A DNA stretch of 12,791 nt from positions 1 through 12,791 of the forward strand of contig CADCUU010000341.1 in NCBI GenBank assembly GCA_902805995.1. Reading direction: 5' to 3'. This document shows, in pieces, positions 1 to 6,611 of this stretch. Source of the DNA: an uncultured Rubellimicrobium sp. Its GTDB lineage: Bacteria > Pseudomonadota > Alphaproteobacteria > Rhodobacterales > Rhodobacteraceae. Position 1 is the stretch's first letter. Each line of letters opens with the position of its first letter. The position numbers and the translations under genes were made by a program. The notes beneath the pieces are model-generated. The model had not been told where the DNA came from. It ran no database searches and saw only the letters and a program-made list of their open reading frames with translations.

Positions 1-656
1 GGGTGGGCATGGTGGTGGCCTCGGTCAATGCGCTCCAGCGCTTCAATCATTGGACGCCCGACCGTGAGGTCGAGGCGCGGGCCCTCATCGCCTACGCCGC
101 AGCTCTCGATGCGCCGGGTCTCGTCCTCTGCCCCGTGATCGACGAATCGCATGGCTGGGCCGAGGGGGACCTCGCCCGTCAGCTCCGCGCCAGCTTGCGC
201 GCCCTGCACCCCATCCTGCTCGACCACGGCGTCACGGGCTACGTCGAACCCCTCGGCATGCGCGGCTCCACCCTGACCCGTCAGGCCGTCGCGGTGGAGG
301 CTATCGGCGACGCGGACGCCTGGGACGCCTTTGCCCTGTGCCACGACACGTTCCAGTTCTTCCGCTGCGGCGACGACCGGATGTTCCCGGAGCATGTGGG
401 CCTCGTCCATGTGTCGGGCATTGCCCGCCCCGACCTCGCGCCCCAGGACCTGACCGAGCCCGACCGCGGCTTCGTCTTCGCCTCCGACCGCGTGGGCAAC
501 GTGGCGCAGCTCCGCCAGCTCCTCGCGGGCGGCTACGAGGGCTATGTGTCCATGGAGCCCTTCAGCCCCGACACCCAGCGCGACCCGGAGATCGCCGCCC
601 GCCTGCGCGAAAGCCTCGACTACCTCGCCGAGGCGCTGACGGCGCGTCCCAACTAG
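1..656 (+). CDS. iolI: IolI-like 2-keto-myo-inositol isomerase / sugar isomerase-epimerase, 5'-truncated
   Basis: This is the C-terminal part of a xylose-isomerase-like TIM-barrel enzyme; the frame is open to the window edge, so the GTG at 3 is only the first visible start codon and the real start lies upstream. The visible 217 residues begin with VNALQRFNHW, a pattern I associate with IolI, the inosose isomerase of myo-inositol breakdown. The four residues expected to bind the divalent metal are present in order: Glu82 (GYVEPLG), His114-Asp115 (CHDTF), His136 (LVHVSG) and Glu185 (SMEPF). Family members are around 270-280 residues, so roughly 55-60 residues are missing. It precedes the patatin gene by 76 bp on the same strand, but nothing else in the window belongs to inositol catabolism. 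The TIM-barrel isomerase family is well supported; the exact substrate is an inference, and another sugar isomerase or epimerase of the same fold is possible. Confidence 0.8.
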   Translation, partial: VGMVVASVNALQRFNHWTPDREVEARALIAYAAALDAPGLVLCPVIDESHGWAEGDLARQLRASLRALHPILLDHGVTGYVEPLGMRGSTLTRQAVAVEAIGDADAWDAFALCHDTFQFFRCGDDRMFPEHVGLVHVSGIARPDLAPQDLTEPDRGFVFASDRVGNVAQLRQLLAGGYEGYVSMEPFSPDTQRDPEIAARLRESLDYLAEALTARPN

Positions 657-661
657 GGACG
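645..661 (+). terminator. Short hairpin over the iolI-like stop codon
   Basis: CGTCCC (645-650) pairs perfectly with GGGACG (656-661) around a five-base loop that overlaps the TAG stop at 654-656. No T-tract follows, so intrinsic termination here is doubtful; it may be a weak or Rho-assisted end, or chance in GC-rich DNA. Confidence 0.25.
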
Positions 662-732
662 GGCCGAGTCCTCGCCGGGAACCCCGCCGCCGCCGCGCCG
701 TTCGGCACGCGGAATCCGGCACAGGGGCGACG

Positions 733-1766
733 ATGACGGGCGGACTGGTCGAGGGGTTCGAGACTGTGCTGGTCCTGGGCGGCGGCAACGCCCTCGGGGC
801 CTATCACCTCGGTGTCTGCGAGGCGCTCCTGCCCCTGGAGGAGCCCGTCCGGATCGTCGGCTGCTCCATCGGCGCGGCCACCGGGGCGATCCTCCTCGGC
901 AGCCCACGCGCCGCGCGCCTCGACCGCCTGCGCGATTCTGGAAGGCCGTCTCCCTGCCCGACGAGCCCTATGCCCGCCTTTTGCCAGAACCCCTCCGCGC
1001 CCGCTGGAGCAACGGGCTCGGGCTCAATGCCCTCCTCGCGGGCCGAAGCGGCGCCACGCGCCCGCGCTTTCCGGGGCTGCTGTCGCTCCTGCCCGGGATG
1101 CCGCCCGATGTCTCCCTTCAAGATCATGCACCGATGGGGGCGCTGCTCGACAAGCTGGTCGATTGGGACAGGCTCAACGACTCGCCCATCCACTTCTCCC
1201 TCCTCGCGCTCGACCTCGAACGCGGCGAGGAGGTCTGGTGGACCAACCGCACGGACCGCATCACCCGGTCGCATATCCTCGCTGCCACCGCGCTCCCCCC
1301 GCTCCTGCCGCCGGTGGAGATCGACGGGCGACGGCTCTGGGACGGCGGCCTCAGCAGCAACCTCCCCGTGAGCCGCGCCTTCGCCGACCCGCCGGAGCAC
1401 CCAGTCCTCGTCATCGCCTCCGACCTCTACGCCCCCGATGGTGCAACGCCTGGCAGCCTCGACGGCTCGGCCACCCGTGCCCAGGACCTCGCCTTCGCCC
1501 GTCAGGCCGCCAAGGAGATCGAGGGCCTGCGACGGGAGCGCGAACTCTCGCGCCGCCTCGATCCCGCCCTGCCGCCCGCGATCCTGGCCCATCTCGCGCT
1601 GCTGCCCCCTGCGCATCAGCGGGTTCTCAAGGCGCTCGACTATTCGGCGACCGCGCTCCGGGAGCGCACAACCCAAGGGCGTGCCGACATGGAGGCTACC
1701 CTCGCTCGGCTGAAAGCCGCGCCCCGCAATGAGGCCCTCGCAATCGTGCGCTTGCCCCATCGCTGA
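733..1766 (+). pseudogene. Patatin-like phospholipase, reading frame broken by a one-base shift
   Basis: This encodes a patatin-like phospholipase/acyl hydrolase, a family that cleaves acyl esters of lipids with a Ser-Asp dyad. The first frame starts at ATG 733 and carries the oxyanion-loop motif GGGNALGAYHLGV (residues 16-28) and the nucleophile elbow GCSIG with Ser45. Around 928-938 the coding signal moves to the next frame: the first frame turns into Ser/Pro/Arg-rich nonsense ending at 1371, while the second frame continues as FWKAVSLPDEPYARLLPEP and runs to TGA at 1764-1766. The catalytic Asp of the DGG motif is in the second frame (GAC at 1341-1343), so neither frame alone contains a whole dyad. 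Restoring one base gives about 344 residues, a normal length for bacterial patatins. Everything apart from the shift looks conserved, so a sequencing error or a very recent mutation fits better than old decay. The ribosome binding site before 733 is weak. Confidence 0.8.
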
Positions 1767-1832
1767 TGCGGCCCATTTCCGCCTCCACAGCCCCGGCCGC
1801 CATGCCCGGCGACCGGGCTTTCACAGAGCCCT

Positions 1833-1838
1833 AGGAGA
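1833..1838 (+). promoter_or_regulatory. Ribosome binding site of the DUF4142 gene
   Basis: AGGAGA ends six bases before ATG 1845 and fixes that start. No other in-frame start with a comparable site was seen. Confidence 0.6.
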
Positions 1839-1844
1839 ATATCC

Positions 1845-2342
1845 ATGGACCGCAGAAAACTTCTCGTCGGTGGCGCGGCCGTCGCCAGCATCCTTCCCGC
1901 CTTGCGCGGTGCCCAGGCCCAGGAGGCCGCGCAGATGGGCGAGCAGGAGATGGCCGTGCTCGAAGCCGGCACCTTCTCCATGATGACCAGCCAGCTCGCG
2001 CTGGAGAAGGGCGAGGCCGAGGTCGTCCGCGTCTTTGCTGAGCTTGAGACCGCTGAGCAGACCGCCGTGGCCGCAGCCTTCGGGGCCGAAGGCGCGGAAA
2101 TCGCGCTGCGCGAGGACCATGCCGCGATCATGGAGCAGCTCCAGGCCGCAGAGGGTGCCGAGTTCGACGCCCTGTACCTCGACACCCAGATCGCCGCCCA
2201 CGAGGAAGGGCGCCCGATCTTCGAGGACTACGCCCAGAACGGCACGATCGAGATGGGCCGCGGCGCCACCATGGTCGGCGTCCCCTCGATCGACACCCAC
2301 CTCGTCATGCTGCGGTCCTTCCGGGAGCAGGTCCAGGCCTGA
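1845..2342 (+). CDS. Exported DUF4142 family protein
   Basis: This 165-residue protein belongs by pattern to DUF4142, a family of small, mostly alpha-helical exported proteins of unknown function. The N-terminus has twin arginines (Arg3-Arg4, DRRKLLVGG), a hydrophobic stretch and an AQA cleavage site near residue 25, which fits a Tat-type or Sec signal peptide and a mature protein in the periplasm or envelope. The body is helical and acidic, with the DH motif at 91-92, the AEFDALYLDTQIAAHE segment (105-120) typical of the family, and a C-terminal IDTHLVMLRSF helix. The start is supported by AGGAGA six bases upstream. It follows the patatin gene by 78 bp on the same strand and could share its transcript. 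DUF4142 members resemble ferritin-like four-helix bundles, but no metal-binding role can be shown here. Confidence 0.8.
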   Translation: MDRRKLLVGGAAVASILPALRGAQAQEAAQMGEQEMAVLEAGTFSMMTSQLALEKGEAEVVRVFAELETAEQTAVAAAFGAEGAEIALREDHAAIMEQLQAAEGAEFDALYLDTQIAAHEEGRPIFEDYAQNGTIEMGRGATMVGVPSIDTHLVMLRSFREQVQA

Positions 2343-2348
2343 CCTCAA

Positions 2349-2374
2349 CGCCCTCTCCCTCCGGGGAGGGGGCG
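2349..2374. terminator. Strong GC hairpin between convergent genes
   Basis: CGCCCTCTCCC (2349-2359) pairs with GGGAGGGGGCG (2364-2374) over 11 positions with one T-G wobble and a TCCG tetraloop. It lies exactly in the 37-bp gap between the DUF4142 stop and the convergent kpsT stop, so it could end transcripts from both sides. Neither strand has a T-tract. A second small inverted repeat, CCTCAG/CTGAGG at 2378-2392, adjoins it over the kpsT stop. Confidence 0.5.
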
Positions 2375-2379
2375 CCCCC

Positions 2380-3036
2380 TCAGACGCTGAGGATACGGAG
2401 GTGGTGGTCGATGGCGTCCTGGACGTTGTCGTAGTAGTGAAGCTGCCCCCCGTCGATCACGGCCCCCGCCTTGCAGAGCTCCTTGATCTGGCCGAGCGAG
2501 TGGCTGACGAACAGGGCGCCCGCACTGCTCATCTTGTCCTGGAAGACGGCCTGCGACTTCTTCTTGAAGCTCGCGTCGCCCACGGCGGTCACCTCGTCGA
2601 TCAGGTAGGTGTCGAAGGAAATCCCCATCGACACCCCGAAGGCCAGACGCGCCTTCATCCCGGAGGAATAGGACCGCACCGGAAGGTGGAAGCTCGGCCC
2701 GAGCTCCGAGAAGTCCTCGACATAGGCCATCAGCGCGTCAGAGTCGACGCCATAGATGCGCGCGGTGAAGCGGGTGTTCTGCGCCCCCGACAGGTCGGGG
2801 TGGAACGAGCCCGCATAGCCCACCGGGAACGAGATCTGCCCATCCGTCAGGATCTCGCCGGAGGTGACGTCCATCGCGCCCGAGATCATCTTGAGCAGCG
2901 TGCTCTTGCCCGCGCCGTTGCGGCCCAGGAGGCCCACCGACACCTTGGTCGGAAAGACCGCGTTCACGTTCGACAGGACCGTCTTTCGATAGCCCTCGAT
3001 TACGAAGGTCTTGGTCAGGTTCCGAAGCATGATCAT
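2380..3036 (-). CDS. kpsT: Capsular polysaccharide ABC exporter ATP-binding protein (KpsT-like)
   Basis: This is the ATPase subunit of an ABC-2 type exporter that moves lipid-linked capsular polysaccharide across the inner membrane. All ABC motifs are intact in 218 residues: Walker A GRNGAGKST (38-46), signature SSGMKAR (124-130), Walker B YLIDEV (144-149), D-loop GDASF (153-157) and H-loop His179. The length and the segment between Walker A and the signature match the KpsT/CtrD group rather than the longer O-antigen Wzt proteins, which carry a C-terminal sugar-binding domain. The start is ATG 3036, with a second in-frame ATG at 3030; no clear ribosome binding site precedes either. It begins 13 bp after the stop of the export lipoprotein gene, so translation in one operon is likely. 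Its permease partner is not adjacent but lies on the other strand at 5769-6584. Confidence 0.93.
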   Translation of the reverse strand: MIMLRNLTKTFVIEGYRKTVLSNVNAVFPTKVSVGLLGRNGAGKSTLLKMISGAMDVTSGEILTDGQISFPVGYAGSFHPDLSGAQNTRFTARIYGVDSDALMAYVEDFSELGPSFHLPVRSYSSGMKARLAFGVSMGISFDTYLIDEVTAVGDASFKKKSQAVFQDKMSSAGALFVSHSLGQIKELCKAGAVIDGGQLHYYDNVQDAIDHHLRILSV

Positions 3037-3049
3037 CTGAGTGAGACCG

Positions 3050-4168
3050 TCAGAGCGCTCTCCCCTGGCGCACCACGTTCAGACTCCCGGAGAGGATGGA
3101 GAACACGGTCTGCGCCGTGGTGACCGGGCTTTCGGTGGCGTAGACGAGGTCGCCGGGCTGAATCCTGAACTCCCCCGCCGAGAAGAGCCCGTCGGCCGAG
3201 GTGAGGTCCAGCGTGAAGACCACCCGCTCGTGCGAGGGGCCCGAGCCATCCGTCCGCACCTCGGACGCCGCGTAGTCGCGCAGCACAAGGATGCCCTTGG
3301 GGTTGCCGCGCGCATCCGCCACGCCCCCCATGATCGAGACGGCCTCGAGGGCCGAGATCTCGTCGCGGGGGAAGGGGTGGATGGACTCGCTCCCGGCGGC
3401 GCCCAGGGACAGGAAGTAGCGGTCGTCGGGCTCCACGATCACCTTGTCGCCGCCCCGGAGCGTGGTGTCGTAGGCCGGGTCCTCGAACAGGCGCTCGACG
3501 GAGGTGCCGTAGATCGCGTCGCCGCGGATCAGGCGGATCTGCGGGTTGTTGAGGCCGGGGGGCACGCCGCCCCCTTCCGCGATCAGCGACAGGACCGTGT
3601 AGCTCTGGTCGCGCATGGGATAGGCGCCGGGCCGGGTCACGCCCCCCACGAGGCTCACGAGGCTGCCGCGGCTTTCCACGATCTCCAGCTGCACCTGCGC
3701 GGAGGGAGCGACCTCCACGAAGCGCGTCTCGATGGTTTCGCGGGCGCGGTCGGGGCTCATGCCGGACACCTGGATGTTGCCCAGGTAGGGCATGAAGACC
3801 TCGCCCGTGGAGGAGACGGTGACCGCCTGCATGGTGGTGGCGCGCTGACCCGGCTGGGTGAGGAGGGAGTTCTCCTCGGCGGTCCAGAGGGTGAGCGCCA
3901 GCACGTCGCCTGCGGCGATAATCCGGTTCGGCGGCCCGTCCTGATGTCCGATCCAGCCCAACTGCTCCACCCCCGGATGGGGCCAGGCGGCGATGCGGGG
4001 AAGGGCCTCGCGAGTCACCGGCTCCACGGCGAAGTCCTGCACGGCCCCATCCTCGGAGCCGCCGCGAAGGATCTCGGACTCGAAGGCGGCGCCGCGCGGA
4101 AGGTTGCAGCCTGCCAGCGCCAGGCAGAGCAGCGCGCCCATGCCTATCCGGCTCGTGATCGTCGTCAT
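3050..4168 (-). CDS. Polysaccharide export outer-membrane lipoprotein (Wza/KpsD-like)
   Basis: This outer-membrane or periplasmic component of polysaccharide export, of the Wza/KpsD/CtrA type, would form the exit channel for the KpsMT transporter. From ATG 4168 it has 372 residues: a lipoprotein signal ending in the lipobox LALAGC with Cys21 as the lipidated residue, a Poly_export domain at about 83-165 (from RIIAAGDVLALTLW), an SLBB-type beta-grasp domain at about 168-247 (VGGVTRPGAYP) and a second, less clear one at about 250-345. The frame stays open upstream to 4315, but 4168 is chosen because GGAGG lies seven bases before it and the lipoprotein signal starts there. It is directly upstream of kpsT (13-bp gap) and downstream of the DUF2793 gene (143-bp gap). 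No KpsE-type co-polymerase is in view. Confidence 0.9.
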   Translation of the reverse strand: MTTITSRIGMGALLCLALAGCNLPRGAAFESEILRGGSEDGAVQDFAVEPVTREALPRIAAWPHPGVEQLGWIGHQDGPPNRIIAAGDVLALTLWTAEENSLLTQPGQRATTMQAVTVSSTGEVFMPYLGNIQVSGMSPDRARETIETRFVEVAPSAQVQLEIVESRGSLVSLVGGVTRPGAYPMRDQSYTVLSLIAEGGGVPPGLNNPQIRLIRGDAIYGTSVERLFEDPAYDTTLRGGDKVIVEPDDRYFLSLGAAGSESIHPFPRDEISALEAVSIMGGVADARGNPKGILVLRDYAASEVRTDGSGPSHERVVFTLDLTSADGLFSAGEFRIQPGDLVYATESPVTTAQTVFSILSGSLNVVRQGRAL

Positions 4169-4174
4169 GCAGCC

Positions 4175-4179
4175 TCCCG
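4175..4179 (-). promoter_or_regulatory. Ribosome binding site that decides the export lipoprotein start
   Basis: On the minus strand GGAGG lies about seven bases before ATG 4168. This, with the lipobox that follows, supports 4168 over the in-frame upstream codons reaching to 4315. Confidence 0.6.
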
Positions 4180-4196
4180 ACCCCCGGACCTTCCCC

Positions 4197-4215
4197 GTCG
4201 CGCGGGGGGCGCGAC
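4197..4215 (-). promoter_or_regulatory. Stem-loop in the leader of the export lipoprotein gene
   Basis: GTCGCGC (4197-4203) pairs perfectly with GCGCGAC (4209-4215) around a five-base loop, 29 bp upstream of the lipoprotein start. No T-tract follows. It may partly separate the DUF2793 gene from the export genes or act as an mRNA leader structure; chance is possible at this GC content. Confidence 0.3.
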
Positions 4216-4311
4216 CGGCATGGCACCACGCATAGCGGCTGTCATGCAGGCCGAAAACCCGTCCCTTGCGTCGCGATACAGAAAACCGCCTCCCATTTCC
4301 GTGTGATCGCG

Positions 4312-5613
4312 TCAATGCCAGCGGCCGATCGCGACCAGATCGAGGGAAGCTCCCACCCGCGTTCCCCCCATATCCACCACGGACAGGGCGACCGAGGACG
4401 TGCCCTTGGCCGTGTGCCGGGGAAAGAGTGGCGCAAGGCCCGCGCCATTCACGCCCATCGTTACGGCAAGGCCCGTGGCCGAGGCGAAGGGCTGGGGGAA
4501 GGTCCAGACCGTCTCGGCTGTGGCCGAGGTGGAGAGCGTGTGCCAGCAGGTCTGTGTGCCATCCTGATGCCGGACGACGCGGCCGTTCGGGCCCGTGGCG
4601 CTGTCCTGCACCGATCCGCAGGTCCAGCCGCTCCAGGCGCCTCCCGACCGTGCGCGGCCGAGAACGAGGCCCGCATAAAGGCCCGCCGTGGAGCCCGCCT
4701 CGACCACGAGGAGCTGGGTTTCGCCTGCGCCCGCGCCGCGCCGCGTGTGGAGGAGCGTCCCGCGCAGCACGCCCGCCGGGCCGCCCGTGCTGCCGGCCGC
4801 CGTGTCGTAGGCGTAAAGGCCGGGTGCTAGGGTCCCGTCCGTGACGGCGGCGTTCGCAACCGGGGGCAGGGGGCCGCCCAAGCCGAAGGCTCCGACGGAG
4901 AGAAGCCGTCCGGGCGTGGCGTCGGTCGGGCTCACCTGCACGGCCGTCCCGCCAAGCGTTCCCATCACCACCGCGCCCTTCGGCAGCGTCACCGCCCCCG
5001 TCGCGCGTGCAACCGTGAGGGCCGTGGACCAGGCCTGCCCGTCCGAGACCTTGACGGAGAAGTCGAGGTTCCCGGAGAGGCCCATCTCGGCATGCCCTGT
5101 CCAGCCGGACTGGAACAGGAGGCTCGCGGTGTCGGTCGCGCCGGCCTTGTTGATCTTGAGCTGGTGCCCTGCGCGGTCATGGCTCAGGAGCGTGGCATCG
5201 GCGGCGACGGCCAAGCGGTTCACCGCGTCCGGGGCCGTCCCGATGCCCAGGCCCGGCAGGTTCTGGAGCGCGGGGGCCACCGGCGCCCAAGCGCCGCCCG
5301 TCCAGGCACGCAGTCCCTGGGCCGAGGCGTCCCAGGCGATCCACCCGTCGCGCGGGGCGAGGAACTGCCACCCCGTGCCGTCCCAGAGCGCGAGTTGACC
5401 GGCCTGCCCCGTCCAGTCGCCCGAGGGCGAGGCGCCCAGCGCCCAGACATCGCCGGGCTGGCGGGCGAGGGGCGGTTCGGTCGCGCCGAAGGCCAGGACG
5501 CGAAGCTGCACCACCGCGTCGAGAAGCTGGAGCGCCTCGTTATGGGTCACGTGCTTCTGGGCTTGGGCGGGCTGGAGATAGGGGAGGGACAGGCGGGGCG
5601 AGGTCGAAGGCAT
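4312..5613 (-). CDS. DUF2793 domain protein, phage tail-fibre-like
   Basis: This 433-residue protein starts with a DUF2793 domain (about residues 5-110): LPYLQPAQAQKHVTHNEAL followed by repeated Gly-Trp motifs (GDW, GTGW, DGW, GGAW). The family is typical of alphaproteobacterial prophages and phage-derived loci. The middle is a beta-rich, Gly/Ala/Thr-rich fibre-like stretch, and the C-terminal part holds NGRVVRHQDGTQTCW, which resembles the tip region of many tail-fibre proteins. The start is ATG 5613 because AAAGGAG lies six bases upstream; the in-frame ATG at 5629-5631 and the open frame up to 5775 lack such support. There is no signal peptide. The gene sits between the divergent kpsM and the co-directional export lipoprotein gene, with no other phage genes near. 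Its role is unknown: a relic fibre, a surface adhesin or a polysaccharide-binding protein are all possible. Confidence 0.82.
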   Translation of the reverse strand: MPSTSPRLSLPYLQPAQAQKHVTHNEALQLLDAVVQLRVLAFGATEPPLARQPGDVWALGASPSGDWTGQAGQLALWDGTGWQFLAPRDGWIAWDASAQGLRAWTGGAWAPVAPALQNLPGLGIGTAPDAVNRLAVAADATLLSHDRAGHQLKINKAGATDTASLLFQSGWTGHAEMGLSGNLDFSVKVSDGQAWSTALTVARATGAVTLPKGAVVMGTLGGTAVQVSPTDATPGRLLSVGAFGLGGPLPPVANAAVTDGTLAPGLYAYDTAAGSTGGPAGVLRGTLLHTRRGAGAGETQLLVVEAGSTAGLYAGLVLGRARSGGAWSGWTCGSVQDSATGPNGRVVRHQDGTQTCWHTLSTSATAETVWTFPQPFASATGLAVTMGVNGAGLAPLFPRHTAKGTSSVALSVVDMGGTRVGASLDLVAIGRWH

Positions 5614-5768
5614 GGGGGGCTCCTTTGGCATATGCGCCTCAGGTTCGCTTGGAAAGGTTAACGAACTCTGACCCCACCGAGCGTTGCGTGACCCCGCTTG
5701 CATCCGGAGGGCGGCGGCGGCATCATGGTTCGCCCCGGCGGGCTCCTCCGCCCCAGATCCGGTCCCCC
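5614..5768. promoter_or_regulatory. Divergent promoter region with an inverted repeat
   Basis: These 155 bp separate the starts of the DUF2793 gene (minus) and the kpsM gene (plus), so promoters for both should lie here. An inverted repeat, TCAGGTTCG (5639-5647) and CGAACTCTGA (5662-5671), has nine paired positions with one bulged T and a 14-bp spacer. The palindrome GTTAAC (5657-5662) overlaps it; it resembles half of the TTAA-based CtrA site of alphaproteobacteria, but the second half-site is missing. I could not pick out convincing -35/-10 hexamers. Confidence 0.4.
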
Positions 5769-6584
5769 ATGACATCCACGCCCCAGCCCCCGCAGCTTCG
5801 GTCGATCCATCGCCAGGTTCCCTTCGCCACGGGCCGCGTCGTCGCGGCGCTGATGCTGCGCGAGATGTCCACGACCTCGGGCCGCAACCCGGGGGGTTAT
5901 ATCTGGAGCATCCTGGAGCCCGTGGCGGGCATCGCGCTCATATCTTGGATCTTCATCGCGGTGGGGTTCAGCAATCCTGCTCTCGGCACGAACTTCGCGA
6001 TGTTCTACGCGACGGGCCTCCTGCCGTTCTACGTTTTCTCGAACGTATCGGGAAAGGTGGCGCAGGCGCTGAACTATTCGCGGCCGCTTCTGGCCTATCC
6101 CCGAGTCACGGTCGCGGATGCGCTGATCGCGCGGTTCGTCCTGAACATGATGAACCAGATCCTCGTCGCGTATATCGTGCTGGCGGGGCTGATCATATTC
6201 CAGGACACGGGCACCATGCTGGACCTGTCCCACGTCGTCCTGGGCTTCGTCATGGCCGGGGCGCTGGCCCTGGGCGTGGGGCTTCTGAACTGCGTACTAT
6301 TTTCGGCGCTGCCGCTGTGGCACGCGGCCTGGGGGATCCTGAACCGGCCCCTGGTCCTCATTTCCGGGGTCATGATCCTGCCGGAAGCTCTGCCCTTGCA
6401 GTGGGAGGAGTACCTGGCCTGGAACCCCCTGGTGCACATCATCGCAGAGGTGCGCTCGGGCTTTTACCACGGCTACCAGCCGAGCTATGTCTCCCCCGCC
6501 TATGTCTTCGGGGTGAGCCTGGTGGCGGGCGTGGTGGGCCTGCTCTTCCTGTGGCGCTTCCACCGCGACATTCTCGAAGCCTGA
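5769..6584 (+). CDS. kpsM: Capsular polysaccharide ABC exporter permease (KpsM-like, ABC-2 type)
   Basis: This is the membrane subunit of the polysaccharide exporter, expected to pair with the KpsT-like ATPase at 2380-3036. It has 271 residues with a cytoplasmic N-terminus, the conserved amphipathic segment REMSTTSGRNPGGYIWSILEP (about 31-51), and about six hydrophobic segments near 50-67, 78-92, 115-145, 156-180, 186-206 and 243-262. The C-terminal WNPLVHIIAEVRSGFYHGY motif (218-236) is typical of KpsM/Wzm permeases. The start is taken as ATG 5769, where family similarity begins; the frame is open further upstream to 5625 but that part does not look coding. No strong ribosome binding site is seen. 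It stands alone on the plus strand, divergent from the DUF2793 gene, which is unusual because kpsM and kpsT are normally adjacent. Confidence 0.92.
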   Translation: MTSTPQPPQLRSIHRQVPFATGRVVAALMLREMSTTSGRNPGGYIWSILEPVAGIALISWIFIAVGFSNPALGTNFAMFYATGLLPFYVFSNVSGKVAQALNYSRPLLAYPRVTVADALIARFVLNMMNQILVAYIVLAGLIIFQDTGTMLDLSHVVLGFVMAGALALGVGLLNCVLFSALPLWHAAWGILNRPLVLISGVMILPEALPLQWEEYLAWNPLVHIIAEVRSGFYHGYQPSYVSPAYVFGVSLVAGVVGLLFLWRFHRDILEA

Positions 6585-6602
6585 GGCGGAGGGCGCCTCA
6601 GG
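6580..6602. terminator. Perfect 9-bp hairpin between convergent kpsM and protease genes
   Basis: CCTGAGGCG (6580-6588) pairs perfectly with CGCCTCAGG (6594-6602) around a five-base loop. It covers the kpsM stop codon and fills the 27-bp gap to the convergent protease stop, so it may serve both genes. No T-tract on either side. Confidence 0.5.
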
Positions 6603-6611
6603 ACGCGCGGA

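Noticed and set aside
3041..4306. Long plus-strand open frame opposite the export lipoprotein gene
   Set aside because: It is an antisense shadow; the minus strand has a lipobox, a Poly_export domain and a ribosome binding site.
4169..4315. N-terminal extension of the export lipoprotein up to 4315
   Set aside because: The extra 49 residues are Arg-rich with no signal sequence; a proper lipoprotein signal and GGAGG site begin at 4168.
5614..5775. N-terminal extension of the DUF2793 protein up to 5775
   Set aside because: AAAGGAG at the right distance supports ATG 5613, where the conserved domain also begins; the extension would also overlap the kpsM start.
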